From positions 124,001-188,000 of the forward strand of contig NZ_FXBS01000006.1 in assembly GCF_900178005.1 (NCBI RefSeq): 64,000 nucleotides of DNA, read 5' to 3'. Source of the DNA: Tuberibacillus sp. Marseille-P3662. GTDB taxonomy: Bacteria > Bacillota > Bacilli > Bacillales > Sporolactobacillaceae. This document shows, piece after piece, positions 35,155-44,646 of the stretch. A program made the position numbers and the translations under genes. The number at the start of each line of letters is the position of its first letter. The first letter of the stretch is position 1. The notes below the pieces were generated by a model that was not told the DNA's origin, searched no databases, and was given only the letters and a program-made list of their open reading frames with translations.

Positions 35155-36762
35155 ATGTCCAGTGGTTTATTTGATTTAGGGTTTATTGATTACGTCATTA
35201 TAGCTGCCTATTTTATCTTTGTATTAACGATAGGATTTATGCTGAGAAAGCATACACAGACTGGAGAGGATTTCTTCTTATCGGGGCGTGCTCTGCCAAC
35301 TTGGATCACCGGTATTGCTTTTATGTCCGCGAACCTTGGTGCAACTGAAATTCTTGGTATGAGTGCAGGCGGTGCCGAATATGGCATGATTCAAGCTCAT
35401 TTTTATTGGATCGGTGCGATTCCGGCAATGGTTTTTATGGGGCTATACATGATGCCGTTTTACTATGCCTCAAGAGCAAGATCGGTCCCAGAATACTTAA
35501 AACTTCGGTTTAACGAGGCCACTCGAGGCGTGAACGCGATTGCCTTTGCAGGTATGACAATATTGGTAGCGGGTATTGGTTTATACTCGATGGGCATTAT
35601 CTTTAGAGCTATTCTTGGATGGTCCCTAACGGAAAGTATATTTTTATCAGCCATTATTGTGCTTGTCTACGTAACTTTAGGCGGACTGACGTCTTCCATC
35701 TTTAACGAAGTCACCCAGTTCTTTCTCATCTGTCTTGGTATTTTACCGGTCGTTATTATCGGCTTGTATAGTCTAGGTGGTTGGGATGGACTGGTTGATA
35801 AGATCCCAGAAGGTTTTAGCCATGCATGGGGTGATCTTGGCACCACTGACAATTCGCTCGGAGCAAGCTGGATTGGGGTCGTCTTAGGTCTTGGGTTTGT
35901 CACTTCGTTTGCTTACTGGACAACAGACTTTCTTGTCGTCCAAAGGGCTTTTGCGGCCAAAAATCTACGGTCAGCACAAATGACACCGATCTTTGCATCA
36001 TTTATTAAAATGTTTATTCCTGCGATCACCATTCTTGTTGGTTTGGTCGCCTTAGCTGTATTCCCTGATATCGGTACAAATGGAACAAGTTATAATATGG
36101 CATTACCATTATTAATTTCAGAATATTATCCTATCGGTATGGTTGGATTAGGCATTACCGCTCTCATGGCAAGTTTTATGAGTGGTATGGCTGGTAATAT
36201 CTCAGCTTTTACAACCGTATGGACATATGATATTTACCAGGCTTATATAAAAAAGGATGCACCTGATAGTCATTATGTTTGGATGGGTCGTGCTGCCACA
36301 GTTGGCGGTGTGGCATTGGCCATTGCGACATCTTATATGGCGGCTAGTTTTCCGAGTATTATGGATTATATGCAAACCCTCTTCTCATTCGTTAATGCGC
36401 CAATCTTTGGGGTTTTCTTGCTCGGTATGTTCTGGAAACGGATGACGCCATGGGGTGGTTTTTGGGCCCTTGTTTCAGGTATCACCTTTGCGTTCATCTT
36501 TTACTTTCTATTACCGGTCGAATTTCCGACACCAAACGCCGGCAACTTCTGGAGAGCATGGTGGGTATGGGTTGTCACAACGGTTGTAGGTATTGTTGTA
36601 AGCCTATTCACGACACCAAAACCGGAGAAAGAGTTGAAAGGGATTGTCCTTGGCGCTGGCAAATACCGGTCCTATAAAGGGTTTGTTTGGTATAAACGTC
36701 CAGGTGTTCTAGGAATCATTTCACTCGCTTTATTTGTCTTGATCAATATTATATTCTGGTAG
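35155..36762 (+). CDS. Sodium:solute symporter (SSS family), sugar type
   Basis: 535 residues from the ATG after GTGAGG; a longer frame from 35113 lacks a site. About 13-14 hydrophobic segments. GEDFFLSGRALPTWITGIAF near residue 35, SANLGATEILGMSAGGAEYG near 55-75, the SSS core GLTSSIFNEVTQFF near 180, and SGMAGNISAFTTVW near 345 are family marks, closest to the SglT/YidK sugar group. Position between araA and araNPQ suggests sodium-driven uptake of L-arabinose, in place of the proton symporter AraE used by B. subtilis; inferred only. A small membrane protein follows after 11 bases. Confidence 0.88.
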   Translation: MSSGLFDLGFIDYVIIAAYFIFVLTIGFMLRKHTQTGEDFFLSGRALPTWITGIAFMSANLGATEILGMSAGGAEYGMIQAHFYWIGAIPAMVFMGLYMMPFYYASRARSVPEYLKLRFNEATRGVNAIAFAGMTILVAGIGLYSMGIIFRAILGWSLTESIFLSAIIVLVYVTLGGLTSSIFNEVTQFFLICLGILPVVIIGLYSLGGWDGLVDKIPEGFSHAWGDLGTTDNSLGASWIGVVLGLGFVTSFAYWTTDFLVVQRAFAAKNLRSAQMTPIFASFIKMFIPAITILVGLVALAVFPDIGTNGTSYNMALPLLISEYYPIGMVGLGITALMASFMSGMAGNISAFTTVWTYDIYQAYIKKDAPDSHYVWMGRAATVGGVALAIATSYMAASFPSIMDYMQTLFSFVNAPIFGVFLLGMFWKRMTPWGGFWALVSGITFAFIFYFLLPVEFPTPNAGNFWRAWWVWVVTTVVGIVVSLFTTPKPEKELKGIVLGAGKYRSYKGFVWYKRPGVLGIISLALFVLINIIFW

Positions 36763-36773
36763 GAGGTTCAATC

Positions 36774-37004
36774 GTGAACGAAAATGCAGAGCAAAAGTTT
36801 TTTAACCTTGGCCGTTTAATCGGAATATTGCTAACATTTTACGGAGTTTTACTTGCCGGTTATGGAGCCGTTGCCGGAGAGCAAAATCACCACAGTCCCT
36901 TTAACGTCAATTTATGGTGGGGCCTTGTGATTTTAATGACTGGCGTGATATTTCTTCTTGTCTCATTAAAACAACCGGATGTGGATGATGACGAGGAAGA
37001 GTAA
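36774..37004 (+). CDS. Small two-helix membrane protein with acidic tail, symporter partner
   Basis: 76 residues from a GTG with AGGAGG upstream. Two hydrophobic helices at about 14-32 and 46-64 (LIGILLTFYGVLLAGYGAVA; WWGLVILMTGVIFLLVSL) and a tail of aspartate and glutamate (DVDDDEEE). It is tightly coupled to the symporter gene and followed by a terminator. No named family recognised; a subunit or stabiliser of the symporter is a reasonable inference. Confidence 0.7.
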   Translation: MNENAEQKFFNLGRLIGILLTFYGVLLAGYGAVAGEQNHHSPFNVNLWWGLVILMTGVIFLLVSLKQPDVDDDEEE

Positions 37005-37036
37005 GGGGATCTGGTTTGAAAATTCAAAAGCAGTTA

Positions 37037-37070
37037 AAACCAGCGGGTATGAACCTCCGCTGGTTTTTTT
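37037..37070 (+). terminator. Terminator of the symporter pair
   Basis: AAACCAGCGG at 37037-37046 pairs perfectly with CCGCTGGTTT at 37057-37066, ten pairs, followed by T up to 37070. Confidence 0.9.
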
Positions 37071-37224
37071 GTATTGATAAGCTGAATGTTTAGGACAATC
37101 AATTATATATCAATGATTGGTACGGATGAATATTTTGCGAAGCTAAGCTGTGAGGATGATTCACTTGTTTTTAACGGGATAAATTAATTAATTGTCAGTT
37201 TTATTTGAGGATTTGAAAAATACA

Positions 37225-37274
37225 TTGACAATAGAGGGAACTGAATATAGACTTTATTTATACGGATTAATTAT
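37225..37274 (+). promoter_or_regulatory. araN promoter with candidate AraR operator
   Basis: TTGACA at 37225-37230, 17 bases, then TAGACT; CTTTATTTATACGGATTAAT starts at 37252. This has the same spacing and 18 of 20 operator bases as the araM promoter. A related site, TTGGTACGGATGAAT, lies at 37118-37132, and TGTTCGGATG near 37300, suggesting several operator copies. Confidence 0.7.
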
Positions 37275-37342
37275 TTATATAGACATAAAATAATAATATG
37301 TTCGGATGTTTTTGATCAAGAGTCGTATTTTTAGATCAAAAA

Positions 37343-37356
37343 GGAAAGCGCTGTCA
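37343..37356 (+). promoter_or_regulatory. cre-like site before araN
   Basis: GGAAAGCGCTGTCA is one base from the strong cre form TGAAAGCGCTNNCA. It is downstream of the promoter, a roadblock-type position for CcpA, 79 bases before the araN start. Confidence 0.55.
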
Positions 37357-37434
37357 TTTAAGTGTTATGGGAAAAGGAATTCAAAAAAGTGAATGATCTT
37401 ATTGTCTGGCTTAAAAATCTAAGGAGGGATTTAA

Positions 37435-38730
37435 TTGAACAGGATTTCAAGGATTGCCATATCCCTAGTATTATTAGTGGGCTTCACTATATCCGGATGT
37501 TCGAATGCCAAACAATCAGGTACATCTGAAGATGGTGCAACAAAGATAACGCTGTGGTCGTTTGTTGAAATGCACTTAAATTTCTATGAAGATGCAGCAA
37601 AAAGGTGGAATGAAGCTTATCCTAATCGGCAAATTGAACTCGAAACGACTCAATATCCTTATGCTGGTATGCATAGGAAGCTCATTCTTTCATTACAGTC
37701 GGGAGTTGGAGCACCGGATATTGCTGATGTTGAAATCAACAAGTTTGGAAATTACTTAAAAGGTAAGCCCCAGTTAACTAATTTAAATGATCTTATTGAA
37801 CCGGTTAAAGATCAATATGTTCAGTCTAGACTTAAGATTTATAGCAAAAATGGCAAGCTTTACGGCATTCCCACTCATTTAGGTTCATCTGTCATGTTTT
37901 ACAACAAAAACATACTAGATGAAGCAGGAGTAGACCCGGACAACATTGTAACTTGGGATGATTTTATTCAGGCAGGTAAAAAGATCAAATCAGCAACCGG
38001 GAAACCCATGCTTGGCATTAATACAACGGACGTTAATCAGTATTGGCCAATGGTTCTCCAACGAGGATCTCATTTTATCAATAACAGTAATGAGTTTTCG
38101 ATTGACACCAAGATCAATGCTGACAGTTTAAAGCTCTTAGATCAACTTGTTCACAAATACAAAATTGCAGTGCCAGCTCCGGGTGGCGATCAAGATGTCG
38201 AGAAGTTTTATGGTTTTATGAGTAAAGAGAAAGTAACATCTGTCTTAGCTCCCATGTGGTATATGAGCCGTTTCGTCCAATATATGCCTGACCTAAAGAA
38301 TAAGATCATTGTTCGTCCGATGCCAAAATGGACCCCTAATGGCGACCGATCTGCAGGTATCGGTGGAACAGGGACCGTTATTCCTAAACAAACGAAACAC
38401 CCTGATCTTGCCAAAGATTTTCTGAAATTTGCTAAAGTCACGAAGGAGGCCAATATTCAAATTTGGAAACAACTTGGATTTATTCCACCTCGGGCAGACG
38501 TCTATGATTCACCGAAATTACAGGAACCAAATAAGTTCAACACATACTTTCTTAATGATGATCTTTTTGAGGTCGTACGCGAGATTAGAAACGAAATTAA
38601 CGGTCCTAATGTAAGTGGTAAATTACCAAGAATAGCTAAGCCGATTTCTAGTGCTCTACACACAGTGATTCGGAAAAATAGTGAAACACCTGCGGAGGCC
38701 CTAGAAGGTGCTGATAAAGGGCTTAAATAA
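37435..38730 (+). CDS. araN: Arabino-oligosaccharide ABC importer, solute-binding lipoprotein
   Basis: 431 residues, size of B. subtilis AraN. Lipobox ISGC near residue 22. LWSFVEMHLNFYEDAAKRWN, SGVGAPDIADVEINKFGNYL near 95 and GIPTHLGSSVMFYNKNILDE near 145 are typical of family 1 binders. Start is TTG after AAGGAGG. It is followed by two permeases and an arabinofuranosidase in the order araN-araP-araQ-abfA known from B. subtilis, which is the ground for the gene name. The operon has its own promoter, unlike B. subtilis where it is part of one long transcript. Confidence 0.88.
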   Translation: MNRISRIAISLVLLVGFTISGCSNAKQSGTSEDGATKITLWSFVEMHLNFYEDAAKRWNEAYPNRQIELETTQYPYAGMHRKLILSLQSGVGAPDIADVEINKFGNYLKGKPQLTNLNDLIEPVKDQYVQSRLKIYSKNGKLYGIPTHLGSSVMFYNKNILDEAGVDPDNIVTWDDFIQAGKKIKSATGKPMLGINTTDVNQYWPMVLQRGSHFINNSNEFSIDTKINADSLKLLDQLVHKYKIAVPAPGGDQDVEKFYGFMSKEKVTSVLAPMWYMSRFVQYMPDLKNKIIVRPMPKWTPNGDRSAGIGGTGTVIPKQTKHPDLAKDFLKFAKVTKEANIQIWKQLGFIPPRADVYDSPKLQEPNKFNTYFLNDDLFEVVREIRNEINGPNVSGKLPRIAKPISSALHTVIRKNSETPAEALEGADKGLK

Positions 38731-38788
38731 AATTAAGATTGGATTTCTCCTATTATTTGTTTGACTCATTATAAGGGGAGGTATAGAT

Positions 38789-39715
38789 GTGAAACTTGAG
38801 CGTTCTTATCCCGTCAAAGTAAAGCAGAAGACCAGCCTGAAACAGCTCTTCTTTTCTCAGAAACTGGCACCCTACATTTTTGTATTACCTTTTATCATTG
38901 TTTTTCTAGTGTTTTTCTTATACCCCATTATAGACATGATTTCGATGAGTTTTCATCGTGTATTACCAGGTGTTCACGATTTTATTGGTTTGCAAAATTA
39001 CAACCGGATTACGAATCAACATTTTGTTCATGCGATTAAAAATACGATTGTGTATACAATATGGACACTGATTATTTTGATTCCCATTCCTTTATTCTTA
39101 GCAACGGTTCTAAATTCGAAATTTTTACGTTTTAAAAATGGATTTAAAGCAATGCTTTATATGCCTTCGCTAACTTCTGTTATTGTGGGCGGTATTATCT
39201 TTAGTTTAATGTTCAGTGAAACTGATACTGCTTTAATTAATTCACTGTTAATTAAAATAGGGTTAAAACCACAGGCATGGACCATGGGGGCTACAACCGG
39301 CATGTTTCTAATGGTAGCACTTGCTTCCTGGCGATGGATGGGGGTCAATATTTTATATTTTTTGGCGGGCTTGCAGAACATCCCCAATGAATTGTACGAG
39401 GCGGCCGAAATGGATGGTGCGAATCGATTCTATAAGTTCTTTAAAATCACTGTTCCACTTTTGAAACCGGTAACAATTTTCACTTTAACAATAAGCTTGT
39501 TTGCTGGATTCAGAATGTTCGAGGAAAGTTATGTCCTTTGGAAAGGCAATTCTCCTAATGACATCGGACTCACTATCGTTGGCTATATTTATCAGCTTGC
39601 TTTTAGTTATAACAACATGGGGGCAGCTGCCGCGGTGGGTGTCGTGTTGTTAATTATCGTGTCAGTTTTATGTTTCGTTATGCTGAAATTCTTTGGCGTT
39701 TTTAAGGAGGATTAA
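38789..39715 (+). CDS. araP: Arabino-oligosaccharide ABC importer permease
   Basis: 308 residues. After a hydrophilic N-terminus (about 30 residues) six membrane segments follow, starting APYIFVLPFIIVFLVFFLYP, and the FHRVLPGVHDFIGLQNYNRI loop resembles B. subtilis AraP. EAA loop LYEAAEMDGANRFYKFFKIT near residue 205. Start is GTG after GGGGAGG. Needs a separate ATPase (MsmX type). Its stop lies 3 bases from the next start. Confidence 0.88.
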   Translation: MKLERSYPVKVKQKTSLKQLFFSQKLAPYIFVLPFIIVFLVFFLYPIIDMISMSFHRVLPGVHDFIGLQNYNRITNQHFVHAIKNTIVYTIWTLIILIPIPLFLATVLNSKFLRFKNGFKAMLYMPSLTSVIVGGIIFSLMFSETDTALINSLLIKIGLKPQAWTMGATTGMFLMVALASWRWMGVNILYFLAGLQNIPNELYEAAEMDGANRFYKFFKITVPLLKPVTIFTLTISLFAGFRMFEESYVLWKGNSPNDIGLTIVGYIYQLAFSYNNMGAAAAVGVVLLIIVSVLCFVMLKFFGVFKED

Positions 39716-39718
39716 AAC

Positions 39719-40561
39719 ATGCAGTGGGTTAAAAACAATAGTATGTTGTCAATACTTGCACATTTACTATTTATTGCCGCAAGTTTTTTAGCTATATTTC
39801 CTTTACTCGTTATTATCATTGGATCCTTTAAAGATGCGGTGGAGTTATTTCGATCGGGCGTTAATTTAAAACTTACGCCGGAATTATTTACTTGGGACAA
39901 TTACAAGAATCTTTTTACAGAAGGGACGATTTATTTTCGCTGGTTCTGGAATAGTATCGTTGTAACCTTCCTTTACACCGTTATTTCTGTCTTTTTGTCA
40001 GGTATGGTGGGTTATGGCTTGGGGGTCTATAAATTCAAAGGACGGAACATCATTTTTAGTCTTGTCCTATTTTTAATGATGATTCCGGTTGAAATTCTGT
40101 TACTGCCTCTCTATAAGCTATCAATCTTTTTGAACATTATTAACACGTATTGGGGTGTGATTTTGCCTTTTGCCGTAACCCCTTTTGTTGTTTTCTTCTT
40201 TAGGCAATTTTCAATTGGGTTACCTAAAGACTTTCTTGATTCTGCAAGGGTCGATGGGTGTTCAGAGTTTGGTATATTCTTTAAGATTATGGCACCGATG
40301 ATGGTTCCAGCATTTGGGGCGATGAGTATTATGCAGGCCATGTTCAGTTGGAATAATTTCTTATGGCCATTGATTGTTCTAAGAACCGATGACATGTTTA
40401 CTTTGCCTATTGGCTTAGCATCGCTTATGTCTCCTTATGGGAATAATTATTCCATTCTCTTGGCAGGATCAACGCTAATGGTCATTCCCATTTTGATTAT
40501 ATTCTTGTTCTTCCAACGTTACTTTATTTCTGGTCTAACGACTGGAGGCATTAAAGGTTAA
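39719..40561 (+). CDS. araQ: Arabino-oligosaccharide ABC importer permease
   Basis: 280 residues, six membrane segments, with EAA-type loop KDFLDSARVDGCSEFGIFFK near residue 165 in which the second alanine pair is altered (DSARVDG). Ends TTGGIKG. AGGAGG for this gene is inside the last codons of araP, so the two are translated together. Third in the araNPQ-abfA unit. Confidence 0.88.
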   Translation: MQWVKNNSMLSILAHLLFIAASFLAIFPLLVIIIGSFKDAVELFRSGVNLKLTPELFTWDNYKNLFTEGTIYFRWFWNSIVVTFLYTVISVFLSGMVGYGLGVYKFKGRNIIFSLVLFLMMIPVEILLLPLYKLSIFLNIINTYWGVILPFAVTPFVVFFFRQFSIGLPKDFLDSARVDGCSEFGIFFKIMAPMMVPAFGAMSIMQAMFSWNNFLWPLIVLRTDDMFTLPIGLASLMSPYGNNYSILLAGSTLMVIPILIIFLFFQRYFISGLTTGGIKG

Positions 40562-40600
40562 CCCAGAGTAAAATGACTTAATCGTCGTTTTTAATATTAA

Positions 40601-42142
<1,542 letters not shown>

Positions 42143-42154
42143 GAAAAATCATTC

Positions 42155-42185
42155 GAACCCTACCTCTGATATAGATGTGGGGTTC
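42155..42185 (+). terminator. Hairpin after abfA
   Basis: GAACCCTAC at 42155-42163 pairs with GTGGGGTTC at 42177-42185, one wobble. No strong T-run; possibly an mRNA 3' end stabiliser. Confidence 0.5.
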
Positions 42186-42315
42186 AATTGTATCTATTGC
42201 TTGTTTTTTTAATAGCCGTTGCTATTTAAAGGAAGTTACGAGTGCTCTTTCCTTTTTAAAACGGTTTTAGACTTTTTAAAAACGATAGCTAAGGTTATGT
42301 ATAAAATTGTGTCAT

Positions 42316-42379
42316 GAAGACATAGCCCCTTTTGGAATTTTTACGTGTATTTCCATTGACGGGCGCTGTCTTCTTTTTT
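42316..42379 (+). terminator. Terminator of the ara-abf transcript
   Basis: GAAGACA at 42316-42322 pairs with TGTCTTC at 42367-42373, and GCCC with GGGC inside it, followed by six T. The loop is long. Confidence 0.6.
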
Positions 42380-42533
42380 ATTTTATTTTATTTTTGTTTG
42401 AATGGTAGTGGTCAAAATCATCTATATAAATGATATGATTAAAGTATCAATAAACGGGAAGTTGTTTGCTTTAGAGAAGAAGGATCCACTATATTTATTG
42501 TTTTGTGCACTTTAAGTTGTGGAGGGAATCGAG

Positions 42534-43349
42534 ATGAGTGTTCAAATAGGGAGTCAACGTTCTGCCATTATATCTCTTTATGAAAGCAAGCATAATGAGA
42601 AAGACAGTGTGGAGTCTCACCATCACAGGACCCATCAAATTTTATACACATTAGAAGGTGAAGGTGCTTGCACATTGAATGGACAAGAATATCAAATTGT
42701 GCGAGATAGTTTTATTATCATTACGCCCCTAACCGAGCATTCGATTGCTGCTAATTCGAAAATGACCATCCTCGTGCTTGAATTTGATGCTACGGTTTTA
42801 AGTGCGGATATCCAGGAGCAATTGATACCTGCAGTCTTCCAAAGAGCATGTGTACAACAACTGAGCATGTTCGATAGTGGTGAGCTTCGCCAGCTGCTTC
42901 GGAAAATGTTGTATGAACAGTCGCACGGTGATCGGCTTTGGGAGATGGCATTAAGAGTCTATATGGCTGAATTGCTTTTTACCATTGCGCGTTCATATCA
43001 GGATATACCTCAAGCGGATACGAATACTTTGCGAGTTGAACGGCTGCGACATTATATTGATACTCGATATTTCGATATCAGCAATGCAGAGGATATTGCG
43101 AATCGAATGGGCTTGAGCAAACGCTATATGCAGAGTATTTTTAAAGAATATTACGGCAGTACACCGATGCAATATTTGACAGAAGTTCGCCTAGGACTAG
43201 TCAAGCAACTGCTAGTTGAAACGGAGAAAGATATTGTGTCGATATGTTTTGAGGTCGGATTTGAATCACTCTCTACTTTTTATCGTTTATTTAAAAAGCA
43301 CATCGGTGTTCCGCCTAATATGTATCGAACGACACAAAGAAATTTATAA
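42534..43349 (+). CDS. AraC-family transcriptional regulator with cupin N-domain
   Basis: 271 residues from the ATG after GGAGGG. The N-terminal half is a cupin-like sensor (ESHHHRTHQILYTLEGEGAC, then LTEHSIAANSKMTILVLEF). The C-terminal 100 residues carry two helix-turn-helix units: ISNAEDIANRMGLSKRYMQS, then DIVSICFEVGFESLSTFYRL with KKHIGVPPNMYR. Lying just upstream of the dehydrogenase/DUF993 block in the same direction, it is the obvious candidate to activate it on sensing the sugar; the ligand is unknown. Confidence 0.92.
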   Translation: MSVQIGSQRSAIISLYESKHNEKDSVESHHHRTHQILYTLEGEGACTLNGQEYQIVRDSFIIITPLTEHSIAANSKMTILVLEFDATVLSADIQEQLIPAVFQRACVQQLSMFDSGELRQLLRKMLYEQSHGDRLWEMALRVYMAELLFTIARSYQDIPQADTNTLRVERLRHYIDTRYFDISNAEDIANRMGLSKRYMQSIFKEYYGSTPMQYLTEVRLGLVKQLLVETEKDIVSICFEVGFESLSTFYRLFKKHIGVPPNMYRTTQRNL

Positions 43350-43424
43350 GTTTTTATGAAACCCCTTCGCTTATTGTTCAATAAAATGATTTCCGAAAAT
43401 GAGAATAGGTTTCTTCTTCTAATG

Positions 43425-43438
43425 AGACAGCGTTTACA
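43425..43438 (+). promoter_or_regulatory. cre-like site before the dehydrogenase block
   Basis: AGACAGCGTTTACA differs from the cre form TGWNANCGNTNWCA only at the first base. It lies 43 bases before the first dehydrogenase start. Confidence 0.45.
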
Positions 43439-43480
43439 GAACCGTCTATACTGAACGTAATGATTAGAGGAGGGAATCTT

Positions 43481-44632
43481 ATGAGTACACATAGTATAGG
43501 AATGATCATGAATGGTGTGACTGGGCGCATGGGAACCAGGCAACACTTAATTCGTTCTATAGTTGCGATCCGTGAACAAGGGGGTGTTCCGCTTGGCAAC
43601 GGGGACTACATTATGCCGGACCCTATTCTTGTCGGTCGTAATCAAGAAAAATTAAAAGCGCTTGCTGAAAAATATGCTATTGATCGTTGGACGACTGATC
43701 TATCAGAAGCATTGTCAGATGATAGGAATGAGATTTACTTTGATTCACAGACAACGTCCCGCCGTGAAGCATCTATTAAACAAGCAATTAAAGCCAACAA
43801 GCATATTTATTGTGAAAAACCAACGGCCACTTCATTAAAAGGCTCTTTAGAGCTTGCAAGACTTGCCAAAGAAGCCGGTGTGAAAAACGGCGTTGTCCAG
43901 GATAAACTCTTTTTGCCAGGCGTTATGAAACTCAAGAGATTACTAGATGCTAACTTTTTTGGTGACATTCTCTCAGTTCGCATGGAATTTGGCTATTGGG
44001 TATTTGAAGGAGATTGGCAAGAGGGGCAGCGTCCTTCTTGGAACTATAAAAGTGAAGAAGGTGGCGGCATTGTTGCTGATATGTTCCCACATTGGCGCTA
44101 TGTATTGGATCACCTATTTGGATCCATTCAATCATTGTCGGCAGTGACAGCGACCCATATTCACGAACGGGTCGATGAAGATGGAAAGCTCTATAAGGCT
44201 ACCGCTGATGATGCCGCTTACGCTACTATGGAGCTAGAAAACGGCGTTATTGCTAGTATTAACTCTTCATGGGCGGTTCGTGTAGATCGTGATGATCTGC
44301 TGACGATTCAAGTCGATGGGACAGAAGGCAGTGCTGTCGCAGGTCTTCGTGGCTGCAAAACCCAGCATAGGGTGAACACACCCAAACCCGTTTGGAACCC
44401 GGATTTGGAAAATTCAATTGATTTCCAAGATCAATGGGCGGAAGTACCAGATAATCAACTATTTGAAAATGCCTTTAAAATTCAATGGGAAATGTTCCTC
44501 AAGCATGTCCATCAAGATGATGCTTTCCCATGGGATTTTCTAGAAGGGGCTAAAGGAACGCAACTTGCCGACCTTGGTCTGCAGTCGTCCAAAGAACGCC
44601 GTTGGCTTGATGTACCTGAATTGAATGTGTAA
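43481..44632 (+). CDS. Gfo/Idh/MocA-family dehydrogenase A
   Basis: 383 residues from the ATG following GGAGGG. The N-terminal Rossmann domain has an unusual long form: MNGVTGRMGTRQHLIRS and then an inserted region with GGVPLGNGDYIMPDPILVGR before the usual NKHIYCEKPTATS near residue 112, which holds the catalytic-site EKP lysine. Later boxes are GVVQDKLFLPGVMKL, GGGIVADMFPHWRYVLDHLF near 195-214 with the D-x-x-x-H pair, and INSSWAVRVDRDDLLT. It probably oxidises a sugar or glycoside at a ring hydroxyl with NAD(P). It leads an operon with a DUF993 gene, spaced 14 bases. Confidence 0.9.
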   Translation: MSTHSIGMIMNGVTGRMGTRQHLIRSIVAIREQGGVPLGNGDYIMPDPILVGRNQEKLKALAEKYAIDRWTTDLSEALSDDRNEIYFDSQTTSRREASIKQAIKANKHIYCEKPTATSLKGSLELARLAKEAGVKNGVVQDKLFLPGVMKLKRLLDANFFGDILSVRMEFGYWVFEGDWQEGQRPSWNYKSEEGGGIVADMFPHWRYVLDHLFGSIQSLSAVTATHIHERVDEDGKLYKATADDAAYATMELENGVIASINSSWAVRVDRDDLLTIQVDGTEGSAVAGLRGCKTQHRVNTPKPVWNPDLENSIDFQDQWAEVPDNQLFENAFKIQWEMFLKHVHQDDAFPWDFLEGAKGTQLADLGLQSSKERRWLDVPELNV

Positions 44633-44646
44633 AGGAGGCCATGGTC

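Larger units (their letters stand above)
42143..42533. other. Gap between abfA and the AraC-type regulator
   Basis: 391 bases with no gene. It holds two hairpins (42155-42185 and 42316-42379) and an inverted repeat ATCAT / ATGAT near 42420-42435 that may belong to the regulator's promoter. Confidence 0.6.
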
